Shown here piece by piece: positions 26,001 to 33,947 of a stretch of DNA of 64,000 nucleotides (positions are counted from its first letter, which is position 1; every line of letters begins with the position of its first letter). The notes beneath the pieces were generated by a model, which saw only the letters and a list, made by a program, of their open reading frames with translations, had not been told where the DNA came from and searched no databases. The stretch is from Actinoplanes couchii (GTDB lineage: Bacteria; Actinomycetota; Actinomycetes; Mycobacteriales; Micromonosporaceae). Made by a program: the position numbers and the translations under genes. The stretch covers positions 1 through 64,000 of the forward strand of contig NZ_BOMG01000104.1 of NCBI RefSeq assembly GCF_016862075.1, read 5' to 3'.

Positions 26001-27643
26001 TCACCGCGGCCCGGGCCGCCTACCGCTCCCGGTACGGCCGGATCGTCAGCGACTGGACACTGGACCGGGCCGGGCAGATGTCGCTGAGCGTCACCGTCCC
26101 CGGCAACACCACGGCCACCGTCCAGATCCCGGCCGCCAGCCGCTGGTCGGTGACCGAAGGCGGTAAACCCGCGGCCCAGGCCGATGGTGTCCGGTTCGTC
26201 CGGATGGCCGGGCCCGACGCGGTGTTCACCGTCGGCGCGGGCACCTACCGCTTCGCCGTCGACACCGTGCGCGGCGACGTCGGCGAGGCCCGCGTCTCCG
26301 CCACGAAACTGGCCGGCCTGGCCGCCACACCCCTTTCCAGGACCCTTGCCGGTACGGTCGACGCCGCGGACCGTGGCTACCACTCGGTTCCCGCGGCCAC
26401 CACCGCCGGTACCGTGCACCTCGCCCTGGGGACGGCTGCCGGCGTCGATCGCTGGATCGCCGCCGAACTCGCGCACGGCCGGATCACCGCGCAGACCGCC
26501 GCCGACCTGCGAGCCGTGCTGACCGACGTCCGCACCCGGCTGTCCCGGGTGTCGGCCGCCCTGGTGGGAGCGGTCGCGTCGGTGACCGTACCGGCAGGGA
26601 ATCCGTTGCCCGGCGACGTCGTCCGCATCGAGGCGACCCTGCAGAACAAGGGCACCACACCCCTGACCGAGGTCCGCATCGCTCTGCCCGCTCCCACGGG
26701 ATGGACCGTGACACCGGCCGGACCGCCGCCGGCCACATCGGTCCGGCCCGGCGGCACGGTTACCGCCCGCTACGACGTACGCATCGGCGCCGGCCAGCCG
26801 CCCGGCACCGCAACCCTGCCCGGCACCGTCAGCTACCGGCGGACCACCGGTACCGCCACGCTGCCGATCAGCGCCGCGCTCACCATCGCACCACCGGTAC
26901 AGATCAAGGTCACCACCGGGCCGGGCACGGTGGAACCGGGCGGCACCACCACCGTCAGCGTGACGCTGCACAACCGCTCGACGATCCCGGCGCGAGGCGA
27001 CCTCACCATCACCACCCCGGCCGGATGGCCCGCCGTCCCGGGCCAGCGCTACCAGCTGGCCGCCGGTCAGCAACAGACGGTGGAAGTGCCGGTGGCCGTG
27101 CCGTTGACCGTCACCGAGGGCCCCGCGACCCTGACGGCCGCCACCGGCACCGACCCGGCACAGCAGGCCACCACCGAGGTACGGGTCGTCCTCCCGGTGC
27201 CGCCCACCGGAGCCGCCGACCACGTCGATCTGGGCGACAGCACCTCGGAGCAGGCCCACCACCTGACGGCCTCGGCCAGCTCGGGCACCAACACCGAGGC
27301 CGGCCTGACCCGGCGTTACACCCAGCAGGGCGTAGCCGGCGCCCACTTCGAGTTCGACCTGGCGATCACACCCGGCCGCCCGTTCGTGCTCCGGGCCGTC
27401 GAGACCTACAACCAGCCGCAGACCAAGGACTACGACATCCTGATCGACGGCGTCCCGGTCCACTCGCGCTCCCATCAGCGCACCACCGCCGGGGAGGGTG
27501 TCGTGGGTTACCAGATCCTGGTGGACCGCCCGGACTTGACCACGAATGCAACAGTGCGGGTCCGGTTCCAGGAGGACCCGGACGGACGGAACTACGACCC
27601 CTCCATCGCCGATGTCTGGTCACTACCGGTGACCGCCGACTGA
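23024..27643 (+). CDS. Secreted multidomain alpha-L-rhamnosidase (GH78)
   Basis: A 1,539-residue secreted glycosidase that should release terminal L-rhamnose from plant or microbial glycosides. The signal peptide ends near residue 33 (PAIA). A fibronectin-like N domain follows, then an inserted lectin-like segment (about 155-320), then the rhamnosidase N domain (LSLNGARVGD, GWTDY). The (alpha/alpha)6 catalytic domain has RDERLGWTGD, with the likely general-acid Glu, and TTIWERWDS, with the likely general-base Glu. The C-terminal third holds NEW3-like beta domains (PTGWTVTPAGP, PAGWPAVPG) and a final beta-sandwich. It starts at ATG 23024 after GGAAGGGCGAAAA. It is monocistronic, behind a LacI-type operator and before a strong terminator hairpin. 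Confidence 0.93.
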   Translation: MNRETGSHRLLAVLMCLVSTLAATTLTAEPAIASGPAPTATGLAVEGLPGALGIDTPAPRLGWLIDSPRRGVLQAAYQIRVASTAAKLSAGKADVWDSGRTAGADSTQVAYGGPALTSATRYHWQVRIWDTAGRGSAWSTPSWWETGLLRPGDWRAKWIGRESPSASWSDFTLDLRLSVVRDAAGVFFRAKGVNDAYMWQLADFGNAPVLRPHVRTGGTWQLLKQVPIDGVVAPADFHKPHDLRIETAGSTIRTYVDGTLVDTTTDSRRTSGTIGLRTSDAESAVFHAVRLTVGGKVEIDADLTAGSNPFTAGTPTAQGLAVSGSTQALLADPAGKPLLRREFHIDRKISRARIYATALGVYELSLNGARVGDHQLAPGWTDYAERIQYQTFDVTGQLVTGDNTLGAMLGDGWYSGSIAWLGDKLYGERPELLAQLHIDYADGTSQTIGSDGTWRTATGPVLRGDNVHGETYDARLDPPGWRRSAFDDTAWTAATVRDTTADDPTARLVAQIDPPVKVTGELPAKTVTQPRPGVWVFDLGQNMVGTVRLKVTGDAGRTVRIRHAEVLNPDGTVYTANLRTAQATDNYTLAGTGAEVYEPRFTFHGFRYVELTGYPGTPALSAVTGRVTGTAAPVTGELTTSDPMINQLQSNIVWGQRGNFLSVPTDTPARDERLGWTGDINVFAETATYNMDSLSFLTKWLADLRDAQSANGAYPDVAPRSCCGDGAAGWADAGITVPYTLWKRYGDTRVLADHYDSMRRYVDYLQATSDGPLRPNAGPYLDWLNLDDPTPAGVVGTAYAAYSTRLFAEMATALGRTADAGKYRARADAVTAAFAATYLTADNRIRGDSQTGYVLALSMNLVPTDRRDAVGRRLAERVAARGHHLSTGFLGTPDLLPALTDTGNLDIAYRLLQNRDYPSWGYEIARGATTIWERWDSIKPDGTFGDVGMNSFNHYAYGAVGDWMYRTIGGIRPDDTAPGYRHVTIAPRPGGGLTAARAAYRSRYGRIVSDWTLDRAGQMSLSVTVPGNTTATVQIPAASRWSVTEGGKPAAQADGVRFVRMAGPDAVFTVGAGTYRFAVDTVRGDVGEARVSATKLAGLAATPLSRTLAGTVDAADRGYHSVPAATTAGTVHLALGTAAGVDRWIAAELAHGRITAQTAADLRAVLTDVRTRLSRVSAALVGAVASVTVPAGNPLPGDVVRIEATLQNKGTTPLTEVRIALPAPTGWTVTPAGPPPATSVRPGGTVTARYDVRIGAGQPPGTATLPGTVSYRRTTGTATLPISAALTIAPPVQIKVTTGPGTVEPGGTTTVSVTLHNRSTIPARGDLTITTPAGWPAVPGQRYQLAAGQQQTVEVPVAVPLTVTEGPATLTAATGTDPAQQATTEVRVVLPVPPTGAADHVDLGDSTSEQAHHLTASASSGTNTEAGLTRRYTQQGVAGAHFEFDLAITPGRPFVLRAVETYNQPQTKDYDILIDGVPVHSRSHQRTTAGEGVVGYQILVDRPDLTTNATVRVRFQEDPDGRNYDPSIADVWSLPVTAD

Positions 27644-27656
27644 ACCTGTGGCTCGC

Positions 27657-27690
27657 GGGAGGGCGCCGATCGCCGGTGTGGCGCCCTCCC
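27657..27690 (+). terminator. Terminator hairpin after rhamnosidase gene
   Basis: GGGAGGGCGCC (27657-27667) pairs perfectly with GGCGCCCTCCC (27680-27690) around a 12-nt loop, 13 bp after the stop. There is no T-tract. Confidence 0.75.
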
Positions 27691-27798
27691 ACACGCCGAA
27701 CTCCGTGATGTCGCGTCACCCCGGCACCCCGGTTCAGCCCTTGTCGTCCTGCGTTCGGTCGGCTGGTCTTGAAGCTGCTCCGACTGTTTACTGAGTCG

Positions 27799-28353
27799 AT
27801 GGGTGCGCAGTGGCCGGTCCGGGCGCCGACCGATCCTGTCCTGACACGGCGCCTCGTCCTGTCACCGGTCGAGCACAACGATGTCGACGACCTCGCCCTG
27901 CTGTACAGCGACCCGGTGGTCGCGTATTGGACCGGGCCCTGGACCCGCGAGGCGGTGAAGGAATGGACCGCGACCATGGTCGCCCGGTGGACGGCGGACG
28001 GGGTGGGTAAGTGGATGGCGCACGCCCGGTCGGACGGGTCGCTCGTGGGGCGCGGTGGCTTCACCCGCTTCGACCTGGCCGGCGAGACGGTGCTCGAGCT
28101 CGGCTGGGCGGTACGCGATGCCCGCACGAGCCGCGGCTATGCGACGGAGCTCGGCCGGGCAGCGCTCGCCTGGGCGGCTACCCACCGGCCCGACCTGCCG
28201 ATCGTGGCGTTCACCGAGGTACACAACCGTGCCTCACGGACGGTGATGGAGCGGCTCGGGATGCGGCTTACCGGCACGATCCGGCGTGACGGACTCATCG
28301 AGGGCCGGACCGGCATACACCCGGACGCCCCTTTCGCCCTCTACCGGCTCTGA
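27799..28353 (+). CDS. GNAT-family N-acetyltransferase (RimJ/RimL-like)
   Basis: A 184-residue acetyltransferase of the RimJ/RimL type, which acetylates protein N-termini or small amines; the substrate is unknown. It shows the early LTTRRL-like motif (LTRRLVLSPV), the ELGWAVRD strand and the acetyl-CoA loop around SRGYATELGRAAL, then NRASRTVMERLGM. I chose ATG 27799; an in-frame TTG at 27769 is the alternative and neither has a strong ribosome-binding site. It stands alone between two hairpins. Confidence 0.82.
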   Translation: MGAQWPVRAPTDPVLTRRLVLSPVEHNDVDDLALLYSDPVVAYWTGPWTREAVKEWTATMVARWTADGVGKWMAHARSDGSLVGRGGFTRFDLAGETVLELGWAVRDARTSRGYATELGRAALAWAATHRPDLPIVAFTEVHNRASRTVMERLGMRLTGTIRRDGLIEGRTGIHPDAPFALYRL

Positions 28354-28354
28354 A

Positions 28355-28382
28355 CCTCTGGAGTTCGGGCGATACCCAGAGG
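28355..28382 (+). terminator. Weak hairpin after the acetyltransferase gene
   Basis: CCTCTGG (28355-28361) pairs with CCAGAGG (28376-28382) around 14 nt, directly after the stop. Confidence 0.4.
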
Positions 28383-28569
28383 GCGAAGCAGGTGTCGCCG
28401 CTACCCCTCGACCCGAAACGAAGGTGGGGCTCGCGGAGCGCAGGCGGGCCACGCCGATCGCGGACCAGCCCTGCCTGGTGGCCGGGAATGGCGACACGGC
28501 AGTCAAGGCGTTTGATCAAGCATCCCGGCCCGCCGACCACCCCAGCCGGCCGGCCGAGGACACCGGTTC

Positions 28570-28647
28570 GCCGCGACCGAAGAGCCGGGAGAACGCGGCG
28601 TTCCAGCCGCCGGGGCCGGTCGCGCTGTTCGGTGTCACCCGGTCGGT
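28570..28647 (-). pseudogene. Fragment of an S33 alpha/beta hydrolase gene
   Basis: The minus strand reads TDRVTPNSATGPGGWNAAF then SRLFGRG. The intact hydrolase at 29707-31113 has TDRVMLDSATGPGGWDATF then SRLFGRG. The DNA of the two segments differs at roughly 9 of 81 positions by eye. No recognisable homology extends beyond, so this is a truncated remnant of a duplicate or of a related gene. Confidence 0.8.
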
Positions 28648-28791
28648 GGCGGTGACCGTCGGCTGCGCGGCCGCATCCCGCGCGTGGGGGAGGTTGCGAG
28701 GCCTGGAGATCACTATGGTTCCCGCAATGACGCTGCTGAATGGCTTCGAATGGAGCGAGCACGTCACTCACCGATCCGGGAAAGGGAGAAG

Positions 28792-29106
28792 ATGAGGAAA
28801 AGCAGAATCGCCACCGGTGTCATCGCGGTCGCCATCGTTGCCGGAGGCCTGCTGACGTCCGCGCCGGCGTCGGCGGCGGCGCCGGTGTCCGCGCAGAGCC
28901 AGATGGCGGCTGAGACCTGCAACGATGTCATGTTCTACTCCAGCAACTGGGTGTACAGCCTCAACAATGGCGTGCGGCCTTACCCCGACAACCCCTCGGC
29001 CCAATATGAACTGCTCGTGGTGATGTCTCGCGCCTACCAGGGCGAGGCCGGGTACCTCGCGGGAGAATGGGCCCGACGCGTCAGAGTCTCCTGTCTTATC
29101 GGCTGA
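28792..29106 (+). CDS. Small secreted protein of unknown function
   Basis: A 104-residue protein. It begins at ATG 28792 after the good ribosome-binding site AAGGGAGA. The signal peptide is clear (MRKSRIATGVIAVAIVAGGL then LTSAPASA). The mature chain is about 75 residues and has two cysteines, one near its start (AETCND) and one near its end (VSCLIG), which could form a disulfide. I do not recognise the family. The longer open frame upstream lacks a ribosome-binding site and would hide the signal peptide. Confidence 0.7.
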   Translation: MRKSRIATGVIAVAIVAGGLLTSAPASAAAPVSAQSQMAAETCNDVMFYSSNWVYSLNNGVRPYPDNPSAQYELLVVMSRAYQGEAGYLAGEWARRVRVSCLIG

Positions 29107-29218
29107 TCACCGACTGTTTCCTGGGCGAGGCTCCGGGCAAGGAGGATCCGGTGTCCTTCTTGGAGTCTCGCCTTCATCAATTGTTCTTGGCGTCACCACT
29201 CATAGGGAGTATGCCGAC

Positions 29219-29653
29219 ATGAAGAGCGAGGTTCTGCGGCACAGTTTCACCGTCCCGGCGTCGCCGGGTGTGGTCGTCTCACACCTTCTGGAGCCGCAGA
29301 GTTACGTCGGGCTCAACGGGTTCGTCGTCGCCGTCCGGGACATCCGGGAGGAGGACGGCTTCACCGCCTACACCGCGATCGAGCGCCTGCCGGTCCTCGG
29401 TTTCCACTTCGACGGCCGGCTGCGGGTCCGGGTCCGGGGCGAGCGGGACGGCACGCGGTTCGTGATGGAGGTCGGCACCCGAGGGGGAGTGGGGGTGCGG
29501 ATCGTCACCGATGTCTCTCCCGCGCCCGAGGGGACGCTGGCCGAGGACACGATCACGTTGACCGCGGCGGCTCCGGTGCGGTGGTATGCCCGCAAGCAGG
29601 CTCGGGCCGGCCAGCTGCAACGGGCCGAGACGCTGGCGGCACGGTTTTCCTGA
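29219..29653 (+). CDS. SRPBCC (START-like) superfamily protein
   Basis: A 144-residue protein with the SRPBCC layout: an N-terminal strand-helix (VLRHSFTVPASPGVVVSHLLEP), alternating beta strands and a long C-terminal helix (RWYARKQARAGQLQRAETLA). Such proteins bind hydrophobic ligands in a cavity; the ligand here is unknown. It starts at ATG 29219 after AGGGAG. It is a single gene with its stop inside the stem of a very strong terminator. Confidence 0.65.
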   Translation: MKSEVLRHSFTVPASPGVVVSHLLEPQSYVGLNGFVVAVRDIREEDGFTAYTAIERLPVLGFHFDGRLRVRVRGERDGTRFVMEVGTRGGVGVRIVTDVSPAPEGTLAEDTITLTAAAPVRWYARKQARAGQLQRAETLAARFS

Positions 29654-29689
29654 CAGGAGGCGGCCTCAGTGAAGGCCGCCTCCTGTCAG
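29650..29689. terminator. Strong bidirectional terminator
   Basis: Arms 29650-29665 and 29674-29689 form a perfect 16-bp stem with an 8-nt loop, lying between convergent genes and overlapping the SRPBCC stop codon. It is symmetrical, so it can serve both strands. Confidence 0.85.
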
Positions 29690-29706
29690 AACGAGTCAGG
29701 TCATGA

Positions 29707-31113
29707 TCAGCAGCGGACGTCGTGGGCCGGCCGTTTTCCGGTGGTCAGGAACGTCTCGGTGATGGTGTCGGCGCACCGGTTCTTCAGTTCCAGGTAGGCC
29801 AGGTGCCCGCCCTGGTCGGCGGTGACCAGGCGGGCCCGGTCACCGAAAGCCTTACGGAGCTGCACCGCTCCGGCCAGCGGGGTGGCCGGGTCACGCAGGT
29901 TGTGCAGGATCAGGATGTTCGACGGGCCATGGTCGGTGATGGTCACCGGAACGGCCGACGTGGGCCAGAACGCGCACGGCGTGATGTTCGCCCCGGCCGC
30001 ACCGAACAACGGCCAGCGCTTGCGGTCCTGCTCCACGGCCCGGCGGTAGTGCCCCACCGAGGACGGCCAGTCCGAGTCGTTGCAGATCACGTGCATCTGA
30101 CTGGCCAGATAGTTGTCCGTAGAAGGCAACCCCGGGTCGCTGGGTGCGGGCAACGGCGCGCCGGTGTCCAGGATCTGCCATTTGGTGGCGAGGGCCGGGA
30201 ACTCCCGGTCGTAGTACAGGTCGGCGAAGGTGATCTGCCGGAACAGCCGGCCGTCGATGCCCTCGGGGCGGGGCGTGGCGTCGAGCTTGGCGGCGATCTC
30301 GAGATACTTGGCCCGTACCGCAGCCGGGGTTGATCCCAGGCCGTAGGACGGGTGGGCCGCCACCCATTTCGCGAAGTCGGGGAAGCGCTCCTCGACGCCG
30401 CGGCCGAAGAGCCGGGAGAACGTGGCGTCCCAGCCGCCGGGCCCGGTCGCGCTGTCCAGCATCACCCGGTCGGTGGTGTGCGGGAACATCGTCGCCCACA
30501 CCGAACCCAGGTAGGTGCCGTAGGACGGGGCGAAGTACGACGCCGTGCGTTCGCCGAGGGCCTGCCGGACCCGGTCGAGGTCACGGGCGGTGTTCGCGGT
30601 GGAGATGTGCGGGATCAGCCGGGCGGTCGGCGACTGGGCGCATTTCTCGGCGATGGTGCGGGCCCGCGCCGCGTCGGTGGTGACGTCGGCCTGGTTCCGG
30701 GCGTACGGCGGAATGTTGGAGAAGAACTCGTCGCTCGGGAGATCGCAGGTCACCGGGCTGCTGTGGTCGACCCCGCGAGGATCCATGCCGATCACGTCGT
30801 ACGTGTCGAGGATGCTTTGTGACATGCCGAGGGTGCGCAGGTAGGCGGGGAACGCCAGCCCGGGCCCGCCCGGTCCGCCCGAGTTGGTCAGCAACACACC
30901 GTGACGCTTGGTCGTGTCGGTGCTCTTCATCCGGGAGATCGCGATCTCGATCGTCTCGCCGCCGGGATCGCCGTAGTCCAGCGGGACGTCGAGGGTGGCA
31001 CATTCGACGCCGGGCGCGGTGGCGTTTTCTGGACAGTCACCCCACTGCAGCGCGGGTGTGGCCGGGGCCGGCCCGAGCAGCAGGGACATCGACAGCAGTG
31101 CGTGCAGCATCAT
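29707..31113 (-). CDS. Secreted alpha/beta hydrolase, S33 tripeptidyl-aminopeptidase-like
   Basis: A 468-residue secreted hydrolase of the S33 (tripeptidyl aminopeptidase/proline iminopeptidase) group. After a short signal peptide (MMLHALLSMSLLLGPAPATP) it shows the oxyanion motif GPGGPG and the DPRG(V)DHSSP loop. The nucleophile elbow reads APSYG, where the family normally has GxSYG. Asp and His appear in NLRDPATP and GGHLAY. The start ATG 31113-31111 overlaps the stop of the upstream ABC permease gene (ATGA), so the three genes form an operon. The exporter plus secreted hydrolase, next to a two-component system, suggests a cell-envelope or antibiotic-stress response (inference). Confidence 0.88.
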   Translation of the reverse strand: MMLHALLSMSLLLGPAPATPALQWGDCPENATAPGVECATLDVPLDYGDPGGETIEIAISRMKSTDTTKRHGVLLTNSGGPGGPGLAFPAYLRTLGMSQSILDTYDVIGMDPRGVDHSSPVTCDLPSDEFFSNIPPYARNQADVTTDAARARTIAEKCAQSPTARLIPHISTANTARDLDRVRQALGERTASYFAPSYGTYLGSVWATMFPHTTDRVMLDSATGPGGWDATFSRLFGRGVEERFPDFAKWVAAHPSYGLGSTPAAVRAKYLEIAAKLDATPRPEGIDGRLFRQITFADLYYDREFPALATKWQILDTGAPLPAPSDPGLPSTDNYLASQMHVICNDSDWPSSVGHYRRAVEQDRKRWPLFGAAGANITPCAFWPTSAVPVTITDHGPSNILILHNLRDPATPLAGAVQLRKAFGDRARLVTADQGGHLAYLELKNRCADTITETFLTTGKRPAHDVRC

Positions 31114-31829
31114 CGGCGGGGCTCCCAGCGGAACATGCGGACGGCGAACGTGACGGCGACGACGACCCAGGCGAGGGTGGGCGCGAGCAGGATCAGCGAG
31201 TCGGACAGGGCGACCCCGCCGTTCCACGCGTTGAGCATCAGTTCGGTGGCGGCACCGCCCGGGAGCAGCCGTTTCACCAGTTCCAGGTTTTCCGTGCCGG
31301 TGATGCCGACCCAGCTCGCCACCGCGATCACGCCGAGGCTGACCGGCAGCGTGGTCACCTGGGCGTGCTCCGGCGAGTTGGTGACCCCGGCGGTCGCCAG
31401 CGCGAGGCCGATCATCATGGCCATGGTGGCGAGGACGGCCAGGATCAGCAGTCCCACATTGTCCGGCCGCCCCGCGACCAGACCGAAAACGATCAAGATC
31501 CCGCTCACCTGTACGAGGGACAGCACGGTCGCCGGAGCAACCAGCCCCGCCAGGATCCCGGCGTCGGACACGGCCGTCGACCGCAGCCGTTTGAGGAACA
31601 GGTTCTGCCGTCGCGAGGCGAGGGTCGTCACGGTCGACGTGTAGAGACCGAACGCGCCGACGGTGAACAGCACGACCGCGGCGATGTAGCCGAGGCTGCC
31701 GAGCTGCGCGAAGATCTCGTGCCGGTAGACGAAGAACGCACTGACCGCGATCGGCATGACGAAGCTGGTGACCAGCACGAGGCGGTTCCGGAAGATCTGG
31801 ACCAGCTCGGAACGGGCGATGGTGAGCAT
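31110..31829 (-). CDS. ABC-2 type transporter permease
   Basis: A 239-residue integral membrane protein with six predicted hydrophobic segments, a typical ABC-2 exporter permease. It begins MLTIARSELVQIFRNRLVLV, the cytoplasmic helix leading into the first membrane span. It lies 11 bp after the ATPase gene and overlaps the next gene by 4 bp. With that ATPase it should form a DrrAB-like exporter; the substrate is unknown. Confidence 0.88.
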   Translation of the reverse strand: MLTIARSELVQIFRNRLVLVTSFVMPIAVSAFFVYRHEIFAQLGSLGYIAAVVLFTVGAFGLYTSTVTTLASRRQNLFLKRLRSTAVSDAGILAGLVAPATVLSLVQVSGILIVFGLVAGRPDNVGLLILAVLATMAMMIGLALATAGVTNSPEHAQVTTLPVSLGVIAVASWVGITGTENLELVKRLLPGGAATELMLNAWNGGVALSDSLILLAPTLAWVVVAVTFAVRMFRWEPRR

Positions 31830-31840
31830 GACTGCCTCTC

Positions 31841-32722
31841 TCAGGATTCGATGGCGCGGAAGACGTCGTCCAGGCGGGTGGCGCCGGCCGACAGGTCACT
31901 GAGCTCCACGGCGTGATCCTGGGCCCACGCCAGCAGCAGGTGCAGGTCCTTCTGCAGCTGGAACGTCTCGATCCGCACCACGCCGCCGGCCCCGGCCACA
32001 CCCGGCAGCGGCAGTGCCGGCGCGGCGCCCGGCAGCGTGAACGTGATGACGGCCGGCAGCGTGCGGGTCAGTTCGGCGACCGTGCCCTCCCGGTGGAACA
32101 CGCCCTGGTGCATCAGCCCGATCCGGTCGGCACGCTGCTGCGCCTCCTCCAGGTAGTGGGTGGTCAGCACGACCGTCGACCCGTCCTCCCGCAGCCGGTC
32201 CACCGCCTGCCACAGGTCGTCGCGGGACTGGATGTCCAGGCCGGTGGTCGGCTCGTCCAGGAAGATCAGTTCCGGGGCGCCGTACACGGCGGTCGCGAAG
32301 TCCAGGCGCCGTTTCTCCCCGCCGGACAGCTGCCCGACCACAGTCTTCGCCTTGCCGGTCAGGCCGACCACGCCGAGCACCCGGGCCACGTCGTCGTCGC
32401 GCCGGGTCAGCCGGCCGATCAGCGCCACCGACTCGCGGACCGTCAGATCGGGGGAGAAGCCGCTCTCCTGCAGCATGATCCCCATCCGGGGCCGCACCGC
32501 CGCCCGGTCGCGGGGGCTGTGCCCGAACACCCGCACCGCGCCCGACGTCGGCGTCCGGTGCCCCTCGACGGTCTCCAGGGTCGAGGTCTTGCCGGCGCCG
32601 TTCGTGCCGAGCAGGGCGTACAGTTCCCCGGCCCGCACCTGGAACGACAGGTCCCGGACGGCGTGGAAGTCACCGTACTTGAGGTTGAGACGTTCGACTT
32701 CGATGACTGGCGATGTGGACAT
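31841..32722 (-). CDS. ABC transporter ATP-binding protein
   Basis: A 293-residue ATPase. It has Walker A GTNGAGKTS, the Q-loop (MLQESGFSP), signature LSGGEKRRL, Walker B LIFLDEPTTGLD and the switch His in TTHYLEE. A C-terminal extension of about 75 residues is as expected for DrrA/CcmA-like exporters paired with ABC-2 permeases. It is the first gene of the operon ATPase-permease-hydrolase, starting at ATG 32722 opposite the two-component genes. It is probably a target of that system. Confidence 0.93.
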   Translation of the reverse strand: MSTSPVIEVERLNLKYGDFHAVRDLSFQVRAGELYALLGTNGAGKTSTLETVEGHRTPTSGAVRVFGHSPRDRAAVRPRMGIMLQESGFSPDLTVRESVALIGRLTRRDDDVARVLGVVGLTGKAKTVVGQLSGGEKRRLDFATAVYGAPELIFLDEPTTGLDIQSRDDLWQAVDRLREDGSTVVLTTHYLEEAQQRADRIGLMHQGVFHREGTVAELTRTLPAVITFTLPGAAPALPLPGVAGAGGVVRIETFQLQKDLHLLLAWAQDHAVELSDLSAGATRLDDVFRAIES

Positions 32723-32750
32723 GACTCGATGACATCAACTCAGCCCTATG

Positions 32751-32796
32751 TGACGTCAGTGTCGCCGTGTCACGTCGACACATGACGTGGTGTCAC
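32751..32796. promoter_or_regulatory. Cluster of dyads between ABC operon and histidine kinase
   Basis: Three related elements lie in 46 bp: TGACGTCA (32751-32758), GTGTC-ACGTC-GACAC (32767-32781) and TGAC-GTGGT-GTCA (32783-32795). They share TGAC/GTCA half-sites and sit between divergent genes, so they are likely sites for the NarL-type regulator encoded at 33944. Confidence 0.5.
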
Positions 32797-32831
32797 TACT
32801 GGCCTCGTGATCGACCGGAAATACTGGACCG

Positions 32832-33947
32832 GTGAGAGCGGGAGCGTTGCGGATCACCGAGGCCACCCAGGGGCGGCTTCGGCGGCTCAACCTGTACAGC
32901 GCGATGCCGCCGCTGCTGCTGGCCGCGTTCGTGGTGGTGGCGGTCGACTCGCGGACCTGGTGGCACGTGGTGGTGCTGACGCCCGGGGTGATCGCGGCGC
33001 TCGTCGCGTTCGAACGGTGGACCGCCAACGACATCGGCCGGGTCGCGGTGCCGTGTGTCCTGGTCGCCGCCGCGGTGTGGCCGGTCGGCGCGCTCGTCAT
33101 CGGCGCCCCGAACTCGTACTGGGGCCTGACCAGCGCGGCGTCGATGGCGATTCCGCGCCTGCCCCGGTACCGGGCGGTGGCCGCGGTCGCCCTGATCGGG
33201 TACGTCGCCGCGTTCGGAGCCGCCCGGCTGCTGACCGACAGCGCCGCCCTGCGCGGCTACCTGCTGTACCCGACCGCGGTCACCGTGCTGGTCGTGGTGC
33301 TGTCGTTCGTGGGCGAGCGGTTCTACGACGTGGTGCAGGAACTCGAACTGTCCCGGGAACGGGAGGCCGAACTCGCCGTCATCCGCGAGCGGGTGCGGTT
33401 CGCCGGCGACCTGCACGACATCCAGGGCCACACCCTGCACGTGGTCAAACTGAAGACGGCGCTCGCCCGCAAGCTGGTGCACACCGACCCGGGGCGGGCC
33501 GAGGAGGAGCTGAGCGAGATCCACGCGCTGGTCAGTGACACGATCAGACAGACCAAGGAGTTGGCGTACGCCCAACGAAGGCTCAATCTGTCGGCCGAGC
33601 TGGAGAACGCCAAGAACCTGTTCGAGGCCGCCGGGATCCGGGTCCGGGTCACCCGCGTGCCGGAGACCGACGAGCGGGTGAGCGAGATGCTCGGCCAGGT
33701 GCTGCGCGAGACGACGACCAACATCCTGCGGCACGCCCAGGCCACCGAGGTGCGCATCGACCTGACCGCGTCGGGCATCACGATCGTCAACGACGGCGCG
33801 GTGGGCGGACCCCCGCAGCTGCGGGGCCTGTCCGCATTACGGCAACGGATCGTGACCGATGGGGGAGAACTGACCGTGACGACAGCAGGGGAGTCGTTCA
33901 CCACGGCCGCCTCGTTCCCCTCGTTTCCCCGAGCGGGTGCGCGATGA
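32832..33947 (+). CDS. Sensor histidine kinase (HisKA_3, DesK/LiaS-like)
   Basis: A 371-residue kinase. The N-terminal half holds five to six membrane segments with very short loops. The dimerisation helix then has the HisKA_3 phosphoacceptor motif in AGDLHDIQGHTL, followed by an ATPase domain with the N-box ETTTNILRHAQA. The later G-boxes look reduced, ending RGLSALRQRI. It starts at GTG 32832. It overlaps the response-regulator start by ATGA (33944-33947). A TTA leucine codon at 33837-33839 may make it bldA-dependent. Kinases without a sensor loop next to ABC exporters often sense membrane or envelope state. Confidence 0.9.
   Translation: MRAGALRITEATQGRLRRLNLYSAMPPLLLAAFVVVAVDSRTWWHVVVLTPGVIAALVAFERWTANDIGRVAVPCVLVAAAVWPVGALVIGAPNSYWGLTSAASMAIPRLPRYRAVAAVALIGYVAAFGAARLLTDSAALRGYLLYPTAVTVLVVVLSFVGERFYDVVQELELSREREAELAVIRERVRFAGDLHDIQGHTLHVVKLKTALARKLVHTDPGRAEEELSEIHALVSDTIRQTKELAYAQRRLNLSAELENAKNLFEAAGIRVRVTRVPETDERVSEMLGQVLRETTTNILRHAQATEVRIDLTASGITIVNDGAVGGPPQLRGLSALRQRIVTDGGELTVTTAGESFTTAASFPSFPRAGAR

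Larger units (their letters stand above)
28354..28791. other. 438-bp gene-poor region with a hydrolase remnant
   Basis: It holds a weak hairpin at its left end and a short decayed copy of the S33 hydrolase gene (28570-28647, minus strand). The rest shows no gene I can support. Confidence 0.55.

Noticed and set aside
23942..27475. Long minus-strand frame opposite the rhamnosidase gene
   Set aside because: Gly/Val/Arg/Gln-rich composition typical of antisense frames in GC-rich DNA; the plus strand has clear GH78 motifs.
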